From Coprinopsis marcescibilis (taxonomy: Eukaryota; Basidiomycota; Agaricomycetes; Agaricales; Psathyrellaceae), in contig ML210370.1 in NCBI GenBank assembly GCA_004369085.1, positions 1 through 34,891 of the forward strand: DNA of 34,891 bases, read 5' to 3'. Position 1 is the first letter of the stretch, and every line of letters begins with the position of its first letter. The notes under the pieces were generated by a model. The model had not been told where the DNA came from. It saw only the letters and a list, made by a program, of their open reading frames with translations, and did not search any database. The translations under genes were made by a program, and so were the position numbers. Of the stretch, positions 10,608 through 22,894 are shown piece after piece.

Positions 10608-13600
10608 ATGGATCCACTGACAACAACTCCGAGCGTTGAAGAGCCATCATCCTCATACCAGGTGAGAGTCGGAAATGTGGTACTTACAACAGTAGGTTCT
10701 CATGCTCGAAATAGGAGAGCGGCAGGAGCGGGCTCAGAAGAAGACGGTCTACGGTTGACCTCCCAAGCGACCAAGAATCTCCGGTTTCGAAGAAGTCTCG
10801 GCTAGACAATGAGCATACAATAGCAGCGCCCACGGATATGGCAGAAGCGTATTCATCCCCTATCGGAGCAGGTGCGGATTACTTTTGGTTAAGGTTTCAA
10901 TCGTGTTCTCATCAGTACTCCTCTGCTACTGCATAGAAGGCAATGCCGCACCTCAAATGTTTCAGGAGGCAGATGGTGTTGTCGTTCAAGGGAGCTCAAG
11001 ATTTATCGACGTCAGCACAAGCTATGGAACGCTTACGCACCCACAACCAGACTCAGTGAACGCGGTGCCCAGAAGTTCGAACGAGTACTTCGGTGGGTGA
11101 CAGTTCTACGTGCATGACGTTCAGTATACAAACCTTTGACACGACAAGCAGGTGCTGCATTGACATCGCATTCCTTTCAAGGCGCAAGCAACCTAGCGTT
11201 CTACGGCTCGCAAACTTTCATCAACACAAATTCGTTCACAAGTACCACATCGACTTCGTCAACGCTTTGTGCAGAAGGTGAGAACGTCTCACTCTAGCGT
11301 TCAAGATACGTCCACTAATAAGCATATGCTATATAGATTTTGCGATCATAGCTGAGGCACTGAGCGACATCAACTTTCGAAACCTGCTTGCCGACAACCT
11401 TCGCAAGCGAGTCGGAAGGACAGGGTGGTGGATCTTCAATGATCCAAGATTCCAGAGATGGATAAGGAAAAGGCGAGGAGCTATCTGGGGGGTTGGAATG
11501 CGTACGTTCTCAGTGGGTTTGGGCCTTCACGGCGGCTTGCTGACGACCCACCGACATACAGCAGGGGCAGGCAAGACAATTCTTGCGTACGTTTCTCTAC
11601 AGGCTCTACAGTCTCACAAGCATTCAACTCTCGGATTCCATCTATAGGTCAATCATTATAGAACATCTCATCGCTGTCGCAAAAGAAAACAGAAGAATCT
11701 GCGTGGCGTTCGCCTTCTGCCGCTACACCGACGCTTTGACTGTCGAGAAGATTCTCGCAGGCCTACTTCGGCAAATACTGGAAGACCATCCTCAGACCAT
11801 GGCCTTTATCAAGCCAATGCACGACTACCACGCCCTTCGAAAGACTCGTCCATCAAAACAGGAGCTGATCGATACTCTCAAGTCTATATTTACATCTGAC
11901 CTTTTTGACCAGAGGTTCTTCTCGTTGGACGGTCTCGATGAAGCCAAGTCGAAGACTCAGTTCGATCTCCTCAAGTCTCTCGACCAGCTGCCGATCAACA
12001 TTCTTTTGACTTCACGCCGTCTACCGCTTCTGGAGGACATGGTCCCCGATGCAGAGTTTTTCGATATCGTTGTCCAGGATGCCGATATAGAGTTCCTCAT
12101 AGAGGAGAAGGTCTCGGGGATGAGGACGCTTTCCAGGCTCCTTGAAAAGGATGGATGGAGGAGGAAAGTGGTGAGGAGTGTGATTGAGAAATCGTCGGGA
12201 ATGTAAGCTGTTGTTCTGTGACTCTGGATTGCTCTGCATCTAATGCTTCGAGACTAGGTTTTTGGTCGCTTCCTTGCAGCTCGACATGTTGGGGGAATGT
12301 GTGAATATCCAGGAGTTACGCAGTGCGTTAGAATCTCTACCAAACGGGGTGGATGCCATGTACCAAGCAACCATGGACCGCGTCGAGGGTCAAAAGCAAG
12401 CGACGCTCGCCAAACGTGTCCTTACTTGGCTTGTACACGCTTTCCAGTCCTTGAAGATATCCGATCTCCAGCACGCAGTCGCTGTGTGCCCCGACATTTT
12501 CGAATTCGACCAGGATCTCATCGTGGACTCGGAGACGCTGTTATCGGTGTGCTGCGGGCTCATCACTTTTGAGCCTGAAAGCAAGCTTGTCCGGCTGGTT
12601 CGTAAGTGTGGGCCACAAACGAATGCTAAGCGCAGCATGCTAAGCTCCTTTCTCTAGACTACACCGCACGAGACTTTCTCGAGCCTTATCTGGCTCACTC
12701 CTACCCAGATCCCCATGCGATGATTGCATCCACATGCGTTTCCATACTGCTCCACCACGGATTTCACAAACCAGAGGCCGTCATCCTCAGCTATGACGAC
12801 CAAATCTTTAGAGAAGTACCATTCCTAGAGTATTCGCACAAGCAGTGGGCGCCACACGCACACGAATGTTCTTCACTTCCTCCACCAGTCACCAATTTCG
12901 TACACCAATGTCAACGCTTTCCGATATTCAACAAATACGCCCAGTTCTTCGTCCCAGGCTCTTCCCTGCACGTAGCCGCTGCCTTCGACTTCCACGTCTT
13001 ACTCAACCAATGGATAAACCCAATGCACCTCAGCGATGCCAGAACGCCACCTTCATCCGCCCCTGCTGGCTTTGACATCAACGCCAAGACACAACATGAC
13101 TGCACAGGGTTGGCCCTCGCCGCGATCTTTGGCCACACCGAGACCGTTCGCTTGCTTTTCAATCTGGAAGGTATTAACGCGCGGGATCGTGCTGCCTTTG
13201 GTAGGACGCCTCTCATATGGGCATCCTCGGAGGGCCATAAAGACATCGTGGAGCTGCTGCTTCAAAATTCCGACGCCGAGTACATCAATGCGAGGGACGA
13301 CGACAACTGGACCGCCTTGATGTGTGCGTCGTTCAATGGGCATGTACCGGTCGTCGAGGCATTTCTTCGGCTTCACAATTCCAACGATACGGAGATCGGT
13401 GAAGATGGGCGCAGGATCGAAGGAGTACTCGGAGGAAGCAAAATGGGGAAGGTGGAGGGGATTGATGTGAATGCGGTTGACCCCTACGGAGACACAGCCT
13501 TGGTACTCGCCGCACGAGACGGACACACCGACGTTGTCCGTGCCCTCGTGAAAGCAGACGGAATAGACATCAACTACTCACATTCGAAGCACGGCACGGC

Positions 13601-13817
13601 CCTTATGCATGCGTCTAGGGTTGGACGAAAGCATGTGGTAGAAGTTCTCCTTCAACACGAGTGTATCGATGTCAACATTCAGACCTCTGGGGGGAAGACC
13701 GCGCTGGGATGGGCTTTGAGGGAGGGTCATCAGGAGATTGTACAGGTTCTTCGCTCTCAGGGAGCAGAGGAGCCGTCTACTAGTCTCGTAGACAACTGGA
13801 TTAAAAAATTGGACTAA
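10608..13817 (+). CDS. NACHT-ankyrin NLR receptor, gene 1 (913 aa, nine exons)
   Basis: Fungal NLRs are cytosolic STAND ATPases linked to non-self recognition and regulated cell death. Exons: 10608-10661, 10715-10871, 10937-11092, 11152-11277, 11337-11501, 11562-11586, 11648-12202, 12258-12601, 12658-13817. They sum to 2742 nt with every phase consistent, ending in TAA. Residues 1-75 are Ser/Pro-rich and charged. Two related short motifs follow at about 77-97 and 130-150 (F-x-x-A...G-S...F). Walker A GVGMPGAGKT (about 216-225) is spread over three exons. Walker B is SLDGLDEA (about 319-326), with a sensor-type LLTSR. A winged-helix/linker region follows, then the HYTARDFLE motif at the last exon start and about six ankyrin repeats to the C terminus. 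No signal peptide or membrane segment is seen. It is a tandem paralogue of the gene at 14278-17818. Confidence 0.9.
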
Positions 13818-14277
13818 CTGAGATCGAATAGTACTCTTGTCGAATATCAATTAAGTAGACTCAAGGGGCCGCCAGTACACTCATCAACGCAAAATCAACG
13901 TTGAACTTGAGGGTTTTCAAATATCCTGTTATGTCGACGCCTAGCAATTGCAACTGGTGTTGACCTAAATCGGCAATATCATACCCGGGCCCGAGGTGTA
14001 TGTTGGACATGTATGTTGCTGTTAGGCTCAAATGCCCTTACAAGCGGAAGGTATCAAGGCTCGGGTATCGAATCAATGCAACATCAACTTATCGGATACA
14101 CTTCAAGCTCCCTTTGGCAGGAGCGCCCACACATGGGAGCAGGCTTATCAAAATCGGTGTCTAGCGAGTACTGACGAAAGAATTACATAAGAATAACACT
14201 TATCATTGCGGCCCGTCTTGACCAGCTGGAGAAGAGGAAAGCAAGAAAGCAATGTAAACTTCTGGACAAAGAAGCAG
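13818..14277. other. Intergenic spacer between tandem NLR genes
   Basis: This 460 bp spacer holds no supported gene. It presumably contains the end of the gene 1 transcript and the promoter of gene 2. The true 5' exons of gene 2 could lie in its last 100 bases, since the gene 2 start is not certain. Confidence 0.5.
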
Positions 14278-17200
14278 ATGAGCCAGAACTTGACCATGAC
14301 CCTTCGAAAGGTTGGAAGTTTTGATTGTAAATTGGGCGGGAGGTTCAACTTTCCTTGTCTAGATGTGACGCAATTCAACACAAAGGGCGCGAATGCTACA
14401 ATCCCTGACGTCGACGTGACTGCACAGTTACCCGCCTCTGAGCGGCCTGGATCTAGTGATCAAGACTGGTCGCCTACTCAGCGACAGTATACTCTGGTCA
14501 AGTCATCCAACGACAGCAATACAGGAGATGCTAGGATATTCGATAGCGCCAAAAACCTCAAGATAGAGAGTTCAACGTTCAACGCAATTCGAGTCACCCA
14601 TATATACACCGCCGCCGTTCCAGACGAAGGTGAGTTGAATTATATTCGCACGACAGTAAAGCCGACCCTTTTCGTCCCCCAGTTAGACGTAAAACCATCA
14701 CATGGATTAGCGATATCAACTATCGAGATATCCAGGACGATAATCTGAGCAAAAGGATAGGGAATACCAGTGATTGGGCTCTCAGTGAGCCGTTGCTCGT
14801 TGAATGGGAGAATAGCCCTGGTGGGATACTCTGGGGTACGGGAATGCGTGAGTACCTTCATTCCGATTGAATACGCCTAATACTAAGGTCTTTGGCATTG
14901 AAAGCGGGTGCTGGAAAGACTGTCCTTGCGTGAGTTGTACAGTTTACTGTCATCGATCTGTATCTCACTTGAGCTTAAGCGCGATAATCATCGACTACCT
15001 ACGAGAGAGATCGAGGGTGAACAAGAGAATCCTGGTTGCATTCGCCTACTGCCGATACACAGACCCACTTCCAGTGAGGGCAATCCTGGCCGCGCTCATT
15101 CGCCAGATCCTGGAAGATTATCCGGAAACGATTATATTTGTTCAGCCACTTTATGAAGAGCACGAGTTAAGGAAGACCAGGCCTTCGCAGCGCGAGCTGT
15201 TTGATGTCCTTAAAGTCATCTCAACATCCGATCTCTTTGACCAACGCTTCTGCTCAATAGATGGCTTGGACGAGGCGACATTGGATATCCAATTCGACAT
15301 CTTGGACTCTCTTTCCGAACTCGGATTCAACTTTCTGGTAACTTCTCGCCCACTTCCCCTCTTGAAAGACAACGTTCCAGAAGCAAAGTTCCTGGACATC
15401 ATCGTCAGGGATGCAGATATCGTGCGACTAATTGAAGAGAAGGTCGGGAGGATCGCGACGTTACGAAAGCTTCTGGAGATGGACGGGTGGAAACAGCGTG
15501 TATTGGACACTATCCTGGAGAGATCGTCAGGAATGTATGTGGTTCAATCCTGCATGTGTGACCTCGTTGCTCATTACTAGATAGGTTTCTCTTGGCTTCA
15601 CTGCAAATCGACATGCTCGGGTGCTGTCTCAATATCAAAGACCTCCGAGTTGCGCTCAAGTCGCTCCCCAAGGGTATCAACGCAATGTATTCAGCAACCA
15701 TGGAGCGCATGGAGAGGCAAAACGACGCCACTACGCCAAAGAAGGCGCTCATTTGGCTTGTCCATGCGTTCTCATCCCTCAAGATGGACGACTTGCGCCA
15801 TGCCATCGCTACAAACCCTCCTACTAGCTATCAATTTGATGCAGAACTCCTCATCGATGAGGACACGTTGGTCTCCCTTTGCTGTGGCTTGATCACCTTC
15901 GAACCGGAGAGTAAACTTGTTTGACTAGTTCGTGAGTATACTTCGCCAGCCCTGGAATCTAGACGGTCGGCATCCTACAGTGGATCACCGGCCGGTTGTA
16001 CACATTTTGAGTAATCGTGCTCCAGAGACACAATGGAAGGGTCTACGGCTCCCATTCTTTTTAGAGTACATAGCCATGCGTCTCAACTCATACAGACTGC
16101 AGCAAATGTAGGTATAGACATTGGGATATTTTTGCAATTTGAAATACGCGGCAACAAGTACGTTTTTCGTGAAAAACCACCCGGTTGTACACGCGTGACA
16201 TGGTGTGACAGGCGGAATTCAATATAAATTGGGTAATGAACTTCTGGAATCATTAGGTTTGTTTGTATTGAGCGTGACATCGGGGCTGTCACGCCGCGAT
16301 AGCTGCAAGAGTGTTGGTGATTTTTTGCTATATCTTCTCATTTTCTCACTCGTTCTGCCTCAAATTTTGCAAGGTAGTCCGCATCAGCCACTTAAACAGG
16401 ACTCTGGCACAATTTCTCTCTTTTATGGGGCTTCACTCTGGAAATCTCTAGACATTCACCTCCCATGATTCCATCAATCTCAGATTTCGACAAATTTCTC
16501 TCCATTTCTACTCAAAATGAGATAATCATGGGAGCTAGTACATTCAAAAATGTACTCCCAGCGTGTGTACACTTATATAGTCCAAAAAACCGCCTTTAAA
16601 TCCCTCTATTCGAGGCAAAACTGCGTTTGTATAACCGGCCGGTGGTGTACAACCGGCCGGTGATCGACTGTAATCCGACTCATAGATTATACCGCGCGCG
16701 ACTTTCTGGAAGTATACCTGTCAAATTACGATCCTAATCCCCACAAAACAATAGCATCAACATGCACTGCGCTACTACTCTCCAGCGGTCTCCACGACCA
16801 CCGCGGTACCATAAGCTGGGAAAGCTACCATAACTCGATCTTCGCGCAAACCCCGCTTCTCCGTTACGCACACGAGCAATGGACGTCGCATGCACACTCC
16901 TGTGTCTCCATTCCCCCTGATGTCGTCGATTTCATGCACCAATGCCGCAGCTTCCCCATCTTCAAAGGGGGCCGATACTTTGACACAGGGTCCACGGTAC
17001 ATGTCGCCATCGCCTACAACTTTCACACATTACTCGAACAATGGATATACGGAGCATCCTGTGAGACACCTCATCCACCTCCCGAGTTCGCAATACGGGC
17101 CGAAACCGAGAGTGGGTTAACGCTTCTGACTCTGGCGTGTAGTAGCTATGGTCATCTGGAGATTCTGCGTCTCCTGCTCGCAGTGGAGGGGATCGATGCG

Positions 17201-17818
17201 TCTTCTGCGGATGGTTGGGGGACGCCTCTCATATGGGCGTCTTTGTCAGGTCACCTTGAAGCTGTAAAGCTTCTTCTGCAGGTTGTTAGTGTGGAGAATT
17301 TGAACGTGAGGGATTTGAATGGGGGGACGGCATTGATGTATGCGTCGTCCAATGGTAATACGTCGATTGTGCGAGCTTTGCTGGGTGTGCAGGACGGAGC
17401 CAGCACCGAAGATGATGACGCAACTACGACGCTCATCACTTCCGGTCAGCCTTACGATGCTCCTGGTATTGACATCAACGCTGTTGACTCCGGAGGGGGT
17501 TCAGCGCTCACTCTCGCAGGTTTTAAAGGCAACGCCGGCGTCGTGTCGATATTACTCTCCGTCCGTGGTATCGACGTCAATCATTCGCATCCGAGATACG
17601 GTACAGCACTCATGCAGGCATCACTGTTCGGACACCGAGCCGTCGTCGAGCTCCTTCTCCAGCACGAGGCCGTCGACATTGACTACACGACACGAGATGG
17701 AAGGACAGCGTTGGCGTGGGCATTGAAGTGGGAACGGCATACAATTGTAGAGATGCTACGTACCCGGGGCGCACGAGAGCCCTCTCCTGAGGTTATGGAG
17801 CTGTTTGATCATGACTAG
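14278..17818 (+). pseudogene. NACHT-ankyrin NLR, gene 2, interrupted by one in-frame stop
   Basis: This is a tandem paralogue of NLR gene 1. Exons: about 14278-14629, 14683-14847, 14905-14929, 14980-15534, 15585-15931, 16686-17818. Exon lengths 165, 25 and 555 are identical to gene 1, and 347 and 1133 are close (344 and 1160). It shows the N-terminal F-x-x-A-x-N-L motif, Walker A GTGMPGAGKT, Walker B SIDGLDEA, FLVTSR, HYTARDFLE and ankyrin repeats ending at TAG 17816-17818. The one clear coding lesion is TGA at 15922-15924, where gene 1 has an Arg codon (SKLV-R-LV). The intron that follows is 754 nt because a 693 bp MITE sits in it. The start ATG at 14278 is a guess; upstream exons may exist. 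The gene may instead make a truncated NACHT-only protein. Confidence 0.85.
15978..16670. mobile_element. 693 bp MITE inside an NLR gene 2 intron
   Basis: The ends form an inverted repeat of 26 bp with one mismatch, containing GATCACCGGCCGGTTGTAC, flanked by TA at 15976-15977 and 16671-16672. A second copy of the palindrome ACCGGCCGGT lies just inside the right end (about 16633-16642). The interior has no coding potential that I recognise. Removing the element and one TA leaves a 59 nt intron, normal for this gene family. Form and target site point to a Tc1/mariner-type non-autonomous element. Confidence 0.9.
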
Positions 17819-18477
17819 GATAGGATCCTCCGTCTTGTTCCGGATAGGGAGGAAGAAGATGGTGAGACCGAGAGATGGTCCCCCAGATTGGCAGGTTTCT
17901 CCAATGAATCGTCCCAATCATCGCTGCTCTGACGCTTCGGTTTGGGATTCTCACCTCGTTTTGGAGATGATAGTTTTGCCATTATGCACATATCGTTCAT
18001 TATATTCATATACCTATGTATTGTAGATAGCCTACGATCTCAGATGTTTCAAATTGCAGGGGTTCACCGGGCCTGGGTTGCGCCCATAGTTAGTGCTCAA
18101 GAGCTTCTGAGCCCGGGATGCAATCGGATTACACTCATATCATTCTCCCCTAGGACGATCAGAACTCAAATCCGAGGGTTTAAGGATGAATGAGTTATAT
18201 CATTTATGATAGTAAACTTCGTATTGACCCCTGCATATTCTGATTCTTGCGTAGCTGAACTGACCATGACCATGACATTGGCGTACAACTGTCAGTCGAA
18301 ATATTACTAGCAGCAACTAATAAACAATGATCCAGAACAGAATTAGCACTGCACACCACCTCCCAACGTCCATCTATCAAACTACAACAAAATAAATACC
18401 AAACTCATAAATTATTTCTCCTCTACTACTATATCGTCCTACCCACCCAGCCCTACACAAGGTAATCCCAATCCTAC
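17819..18477. other. Intergenic spacer between convergent genes
   Basis: About 660 bases lie between the ends of NLR gene 2 (plus) and the IML2-like gene (minus). It should hold both 3' ends. A/T-rich stretches at 18360-18420, including AAAATAAATA, are plausible polyadenylation context for the minus-strand gene's neighbourhood, but no precise site can be assigned. No gene is supported. Confidence 0.5.
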
Positions 18478-21400
18478 CTACCTCCTCCCACCAACACCCA
18501 ACATCTCCCGCTTCAACACCATCTCATCCCTCAACATCGATATCCGACTATCAAGCCGACTCGAAAGATCAACAGTATTCGGCGACAGACTAACCGCATA
18601 ATCCAACTTGTCCTCCGCACTCTTCATCGCATTCAACCACACCGTTACCCAATCCACCTCGGGGGCCTTTCCAGTCTCTCCGACACCATTGGTACCACCA
18701 ACAACACCCCCCTCCACACCACCACCAACTCCATCAGCAGCAGCAGCGCCTCCAGCCGCAGCCTTCTCAATCGCCTCCACCTCCTTCAACTCCAACACCG
18801 CCAGCTCAAACATCGCCAACCCCCCAACCCACGTGTTCACCCTCACACCTCCCCGCTGCTGGTACCCACACGCCTCCAGCAAAAACTCTCGCCCCGCACG
18901 GTACTCCCCCATCGTCCGGTGACAAATCCCAAGCAACAAACACCGCACAGCTAATTCATCCGGCGTGTCCAGGTCTGGCAGCGACGTGGAAGGGGACGTA
19001 GGGTTGGCAGTTGCAGTTGCCGAGGAGGAAGCAAAGGTACTCGAAGACGACGAAAATATAGTGGTAGCAGTCGCGGCCGTATTAGGGGGCGACACTGGCG
19101 AAACGGCCAACTGGGAAGACGCCAACGCCCCTCCATTCGCCGCCTCGCGCCGAATATCATCAACAACCCCCGACTTGACGTTCAACGCAGGCGTAAGGTT
19201 CACAACTTCCGCAATATACTCCTTCGCAATCGCTTTGTCTATCCTTGCATGTGTGTTCCAGACTGCAGATCGCCCAGTCAGAATCAGGTTATCCCATAGT
19301 TAAAGATGGGCTTACAGATGGCGAGTTCTACGGAAAAGATTAAGCGACGCGGGTGATTATGAATAGGTTAGATGGGATTGATGGGTACCGATGAAAACCG
19401 AAGACGAACCTTGAGCTGGACTGATCCTTACAGCCTCGATAAACCGATCCTCGTCACCCCCTCGCCTCGCCTGATTCTCTCGGTAAAACGCAACTAAGAC
19501 ACAAACACCATCAGCTCCCGCACACCAACCCAAACCCAAACCATAAAACTCACGTTTCTTCTTGATAAACACCTCCGTCGGCAAATCCTTCCCTCCAACC
19601 TTTTTCTTATCAATCAAACCAGGAATCGCGTTAAGCAGCGCTTGCGCTTGATCCAACTTGCCAAGAGCAAAGTAGCAGCCTGTTAAAGATGATCAATTCC
19701 TCCGATACCTCATAACGTAGATGGGCAAAACATACCAGCAGAAAGGAAATAGTACGTCGCATGACTCCACGTATTCAACTCCGTGATCTTCATAAACGAA
19801 TCGGCGCTCTCCTGGTACCTCCGTTGACCCAGCAATGTCCACGCCAGTTCGAACAACAGCTACAAACCGAACGTCAAAACTGTGTTTGGCATCAAACGAG
19901 AAACCGTCCTACCATCATATCAGCCTGAGCAAACGAATGCGGACGTTCAGGCTTCAACCCGTCCTGTAACACCTTGATCGCGCCCTCCGCATCATGGCTC
20001 ATCCTTAGAATCTTGGCCTATCAAGAAAAAACACCACATCAGCAACAGAAAAAAACACAAAAACCACACCCAAATCGATAAAACTTTCACTCACGCGATT
20101 AAGAATCCACAACGCACCATCCGGATACCTCTTCTCCACTCTCTCTACAATGCCCTTGTACAACTCTACCACTCTCGCTTCATCAGCCTGGTACCCAGAT
20201 AACAGCAAGACGAGACCGTGATAGGTCATGAGCACAAGCCTAACGCGCGCGATGACGTCAGCATATAATGGAATTAAATTAAATTAGCAGATTGAGAACT
20301 CACCCAGCGAACACGCCGTGCACGTCCGGCCTTGCCTCTGCAACCTTCAACGCCTTCAATGCAAGTTGCCGATCATGTTGGAAACCAAGGAATCCAACCA
20401 GTGATTGAATCTTCTTGGGAAGGAGCGAGAAAATGAGGTTGAACAAGCCGTATCCTATCACACACAGTCAGTCAATCAATACTCTAACGCAGCTGACTGA
20501 ACGAAATATGGAGACATAAATATAGCCACAGAGCCGGTTTGAAGAACAGGCATGAACAAGAACAAGAATAGAAATACTTACCGAAAGCGGTACCAGCAAC
20601 GATCATCTCCTCGACCTTGCCATCCGGAACACCATGTCTACTCCTCGCGACGTGCTGTGCGTGTCCGTGATGGTAACCCAAGCCTGAAGTAAGAGGTAAC
20701 GCAGGTTCGCTCGCCGCGGCAGCGGACCCCAACCATCTACTGAAAAAGCTCTTCTGTGGTGTCGGGGCTTTGGGTGCGCCTAGAGGACCAGTGGTGGTCG
20801 CCGTAGTTGATGTCGAATCGATCGACGCGAGGGAGGAGAAGGACGCCTTGTGTTTGAGGTGGGCAGGGACTTGGAGGGTACCGTTCGGCAGATGATTGGC
20901 TGTGGATGCTGACGGCAGATGGTTGGCGCCTGACGGCGGAGGTGTCGGCGGCGAAGAAACCGTACCGGCGCCCTCTTGGGATTCGCACTGAGTTTGTAAA
21001 ATGTATTCGTCGATTCCATTGGGGAAGACCGTTTTGTAAAGCCTTTACTGAAATAGTTAGTTGTCATTCCGTAAAAGAACTATTACGGGCAGACTCACTT
21101 GGTAAATTTGGAATGGGCGCTGTTGAGCGAGTACATACACTGCAGGTACCCCATATAGCTCTCGCTGAAACGGAATAAGCGTGGCCATCATCAGCATCCG
21201 TCACGTTTCGACGATACAGTGATTGGAACGCACCTGAGCGCATTGGTCAGGCCTAGCAGCACGACAGCATCGGCACTGACGATTTCCCATTCCAGTCCAG
21301 CTGGAAATCTCGAGGTCGAAAGCGATGCCGATGGTGACGACTGTTGGACCTTTATCTGTCTCTTCGCGCCTGCTTCAGATAGTGCCAGACATCGAGAGGC

Positions 21401-21759
21401 TTCAGTGACGAGGTGGGTCTGTGATCGGTAGAAAGTAACTCAGCAAACTGTCATAGGAAATGAAGCTCGGCAACAATAAAAAACGCGGTAGATAGGTTGG
21501 GAAAGCCACCGGGGTGGGGAAGATACGTAGCAGTCCCTGCCCATACAACCCCGCGCAAGAGAATAGATATGAGCGGTATACTGACCTCCATGCCCAAAGC
21601 TGCCTCCAGAAACGCGATCGTCCCAGCACCCATCAAATGGAAGGGGTCTTCGCTACCCGCAAAGTGTTTTCTCGCGCCCTCGATATCATTGGCGAACAGA
21701 TAGTCGAACCCTTTCGTAGCCGATTCCAGCATCTGTAGGTTTGTATCCTGGTTGGCCAT
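18478..21759 (-). CDS. IML2-like: IML2/TTC39-family tetratricopeptide protein, 805 aa, twelve exons
   Basis: Yeast Iml2 is linked to inclusion-body clearance and lipid droplets; animal TTC39 proteins are relatives. Exons on the minus strand: 21759-21586, 21418-21234, 21164-21099, 21042-20582, 20454-20304, 20239-20095, 20017-19913, 19859-19736, 19679-19554, 19493-19410, 19327-19316, 19262-18478, total 2418 nt, all phases consistent. Family motifs: [108 protein letters not shown] and IFWNTHARI. A Ser/Pro-rich insert lies at about residues 160-270 and a Ser/Thr/Ala tract near 570-650. The 12 nt exon encodes the core of ELAI and is needed to join SPAQ to IFWN. Intron 1 (167 nt) is much longer than the others. 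The first exons are duplicated at 28770-29415. Confidence 0.92.
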
Positions 21760-22170
21760 TTCTATAGTTTTGGCCTATCTAACTCGATTTGCAGCAAATT
21801 TCGGCGGTTCAATGTTGTGGCGAGTACTACGGCCTTCGTGATCTATGCCACGTCTATGTCGCGCAGTCAAGTAGTAGGCGGGGCGTGGGCGTCCCGGTGT
21901 GTATGCTGGAAAGGACTTGGAGAAATAAAGAAGAGTTTATGCCAGCGGAGAGATGGAGGGAGAAAGAGAGCCAAGGCAAGTTCATGGTCACGCCGGGTAA
22001 ACACAGAGCACCAGATCCGTAATCGCCGACATGCATGCGCTGATGTCAGCATCCCGACTCCCCGATTTAACCTCCAGTCTTCAGCTGGTCAAACTATGAA
22101 GGATGCTGAACAGGCTCAAACATGAAATATCGAGTCAATAGCTGTTCGCATTTTCGTTATTGTAAGAAAA

Positions 22171-22272
22171 GAATGGTTGAAAGCTTGCACCTGGGGTCGA
22201 ACCCCCGACTTGTCCCATCAATTCAGGCCTAATAATCAGGTATATTAGCCCCTAAATACAATTGATTGCTCC
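22171..22272 (-). repeat. tRNA-like (SINE-like) repeat, copy A
   Basis: On the minus strand it has a T-arm/B-box-like GGGGTTCGACCCC block (22195-22206), preceded by a long hairpin containing GGGGCTAAT and ATTAGGCCTGAAT. The same element occurs at 25531-25621, 29826-29928 and 32453-32540, always upstream of a small secreted protein gene. The cloverleaf does not close properly, so it is probably a tRNA-derived relic rather than a working tRNA. Confidence 0.45.
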
Positions 22273-22894
22273 GAACTTTGAAGTCAAAATGAGCGATTCT
22301 AGGGCACCATCCGGTATAAAGATTGCGGGGATTATATCGAACCAGACTTTAGTCCTGGTATACCCAACTCTGTGCCATCTCAAGTCGTAATCTCTCTTAA
22401 CCTATCAGTTCTTCATTGCGCTTCCGCTCAGCGTCCCCATAGTAGAATGTTCCATGGTCTGCGTTCACAAAGGCAAAAGAGTCATATGCGGATTGATATA
22501 TCAATAGCAGTCCTTTTCTTGAGGTCAGCAGATCGGAAGATAGGCCACATGGGAATCCATGTCTAATCTTAGCTGAGTGAAGCCTGCGAAGCGTCACCTC
22601 CTTACCATTTATGTCCAACCAACTCCAACGGCCTCAACCTCATGTTCGCGATAGGGTTATCTGGTTATAGGAGCCTGACTAGTCGCTACGTTGCACCTTT
22701 GCTCTTCAAGCTCTCGGGGACCTTGTTCTGCATGTACCTAACATCCTTCGCACTCACGCCGCACGCACGACCCTACTATTTACTCCAGATGTGCGCCTTG
22801 GTGAAGAAATGTTGGATACCCTTTGCGATGTTTCTAGAAACTACGGACCTCTCAGCTCCTATCTATCTCATGATCTCATCACATGTGTGCTTGA

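Noticed and set aside
16205..16468. 87-codon frame inside the NLR gene 2 intron MITE.
   Set aside because: No transposase motif; the element length and ends fit a noncoding MITE.
21817..22125. 102-codon plus-strand frame (MASTTAFVIYATSM...) nearly identical to one at 29473-29781.
   Set aside because: Its conservation follows from the recent A to C duplication. It is not open in units B or D, has no domain, and overlaps other frames.
22171..22272. Functional tRNA gene.
   Set aside because: The T arm looks right, but the acceptor and anticodon stems do not form a normal cloverleaf in any of the four copies.
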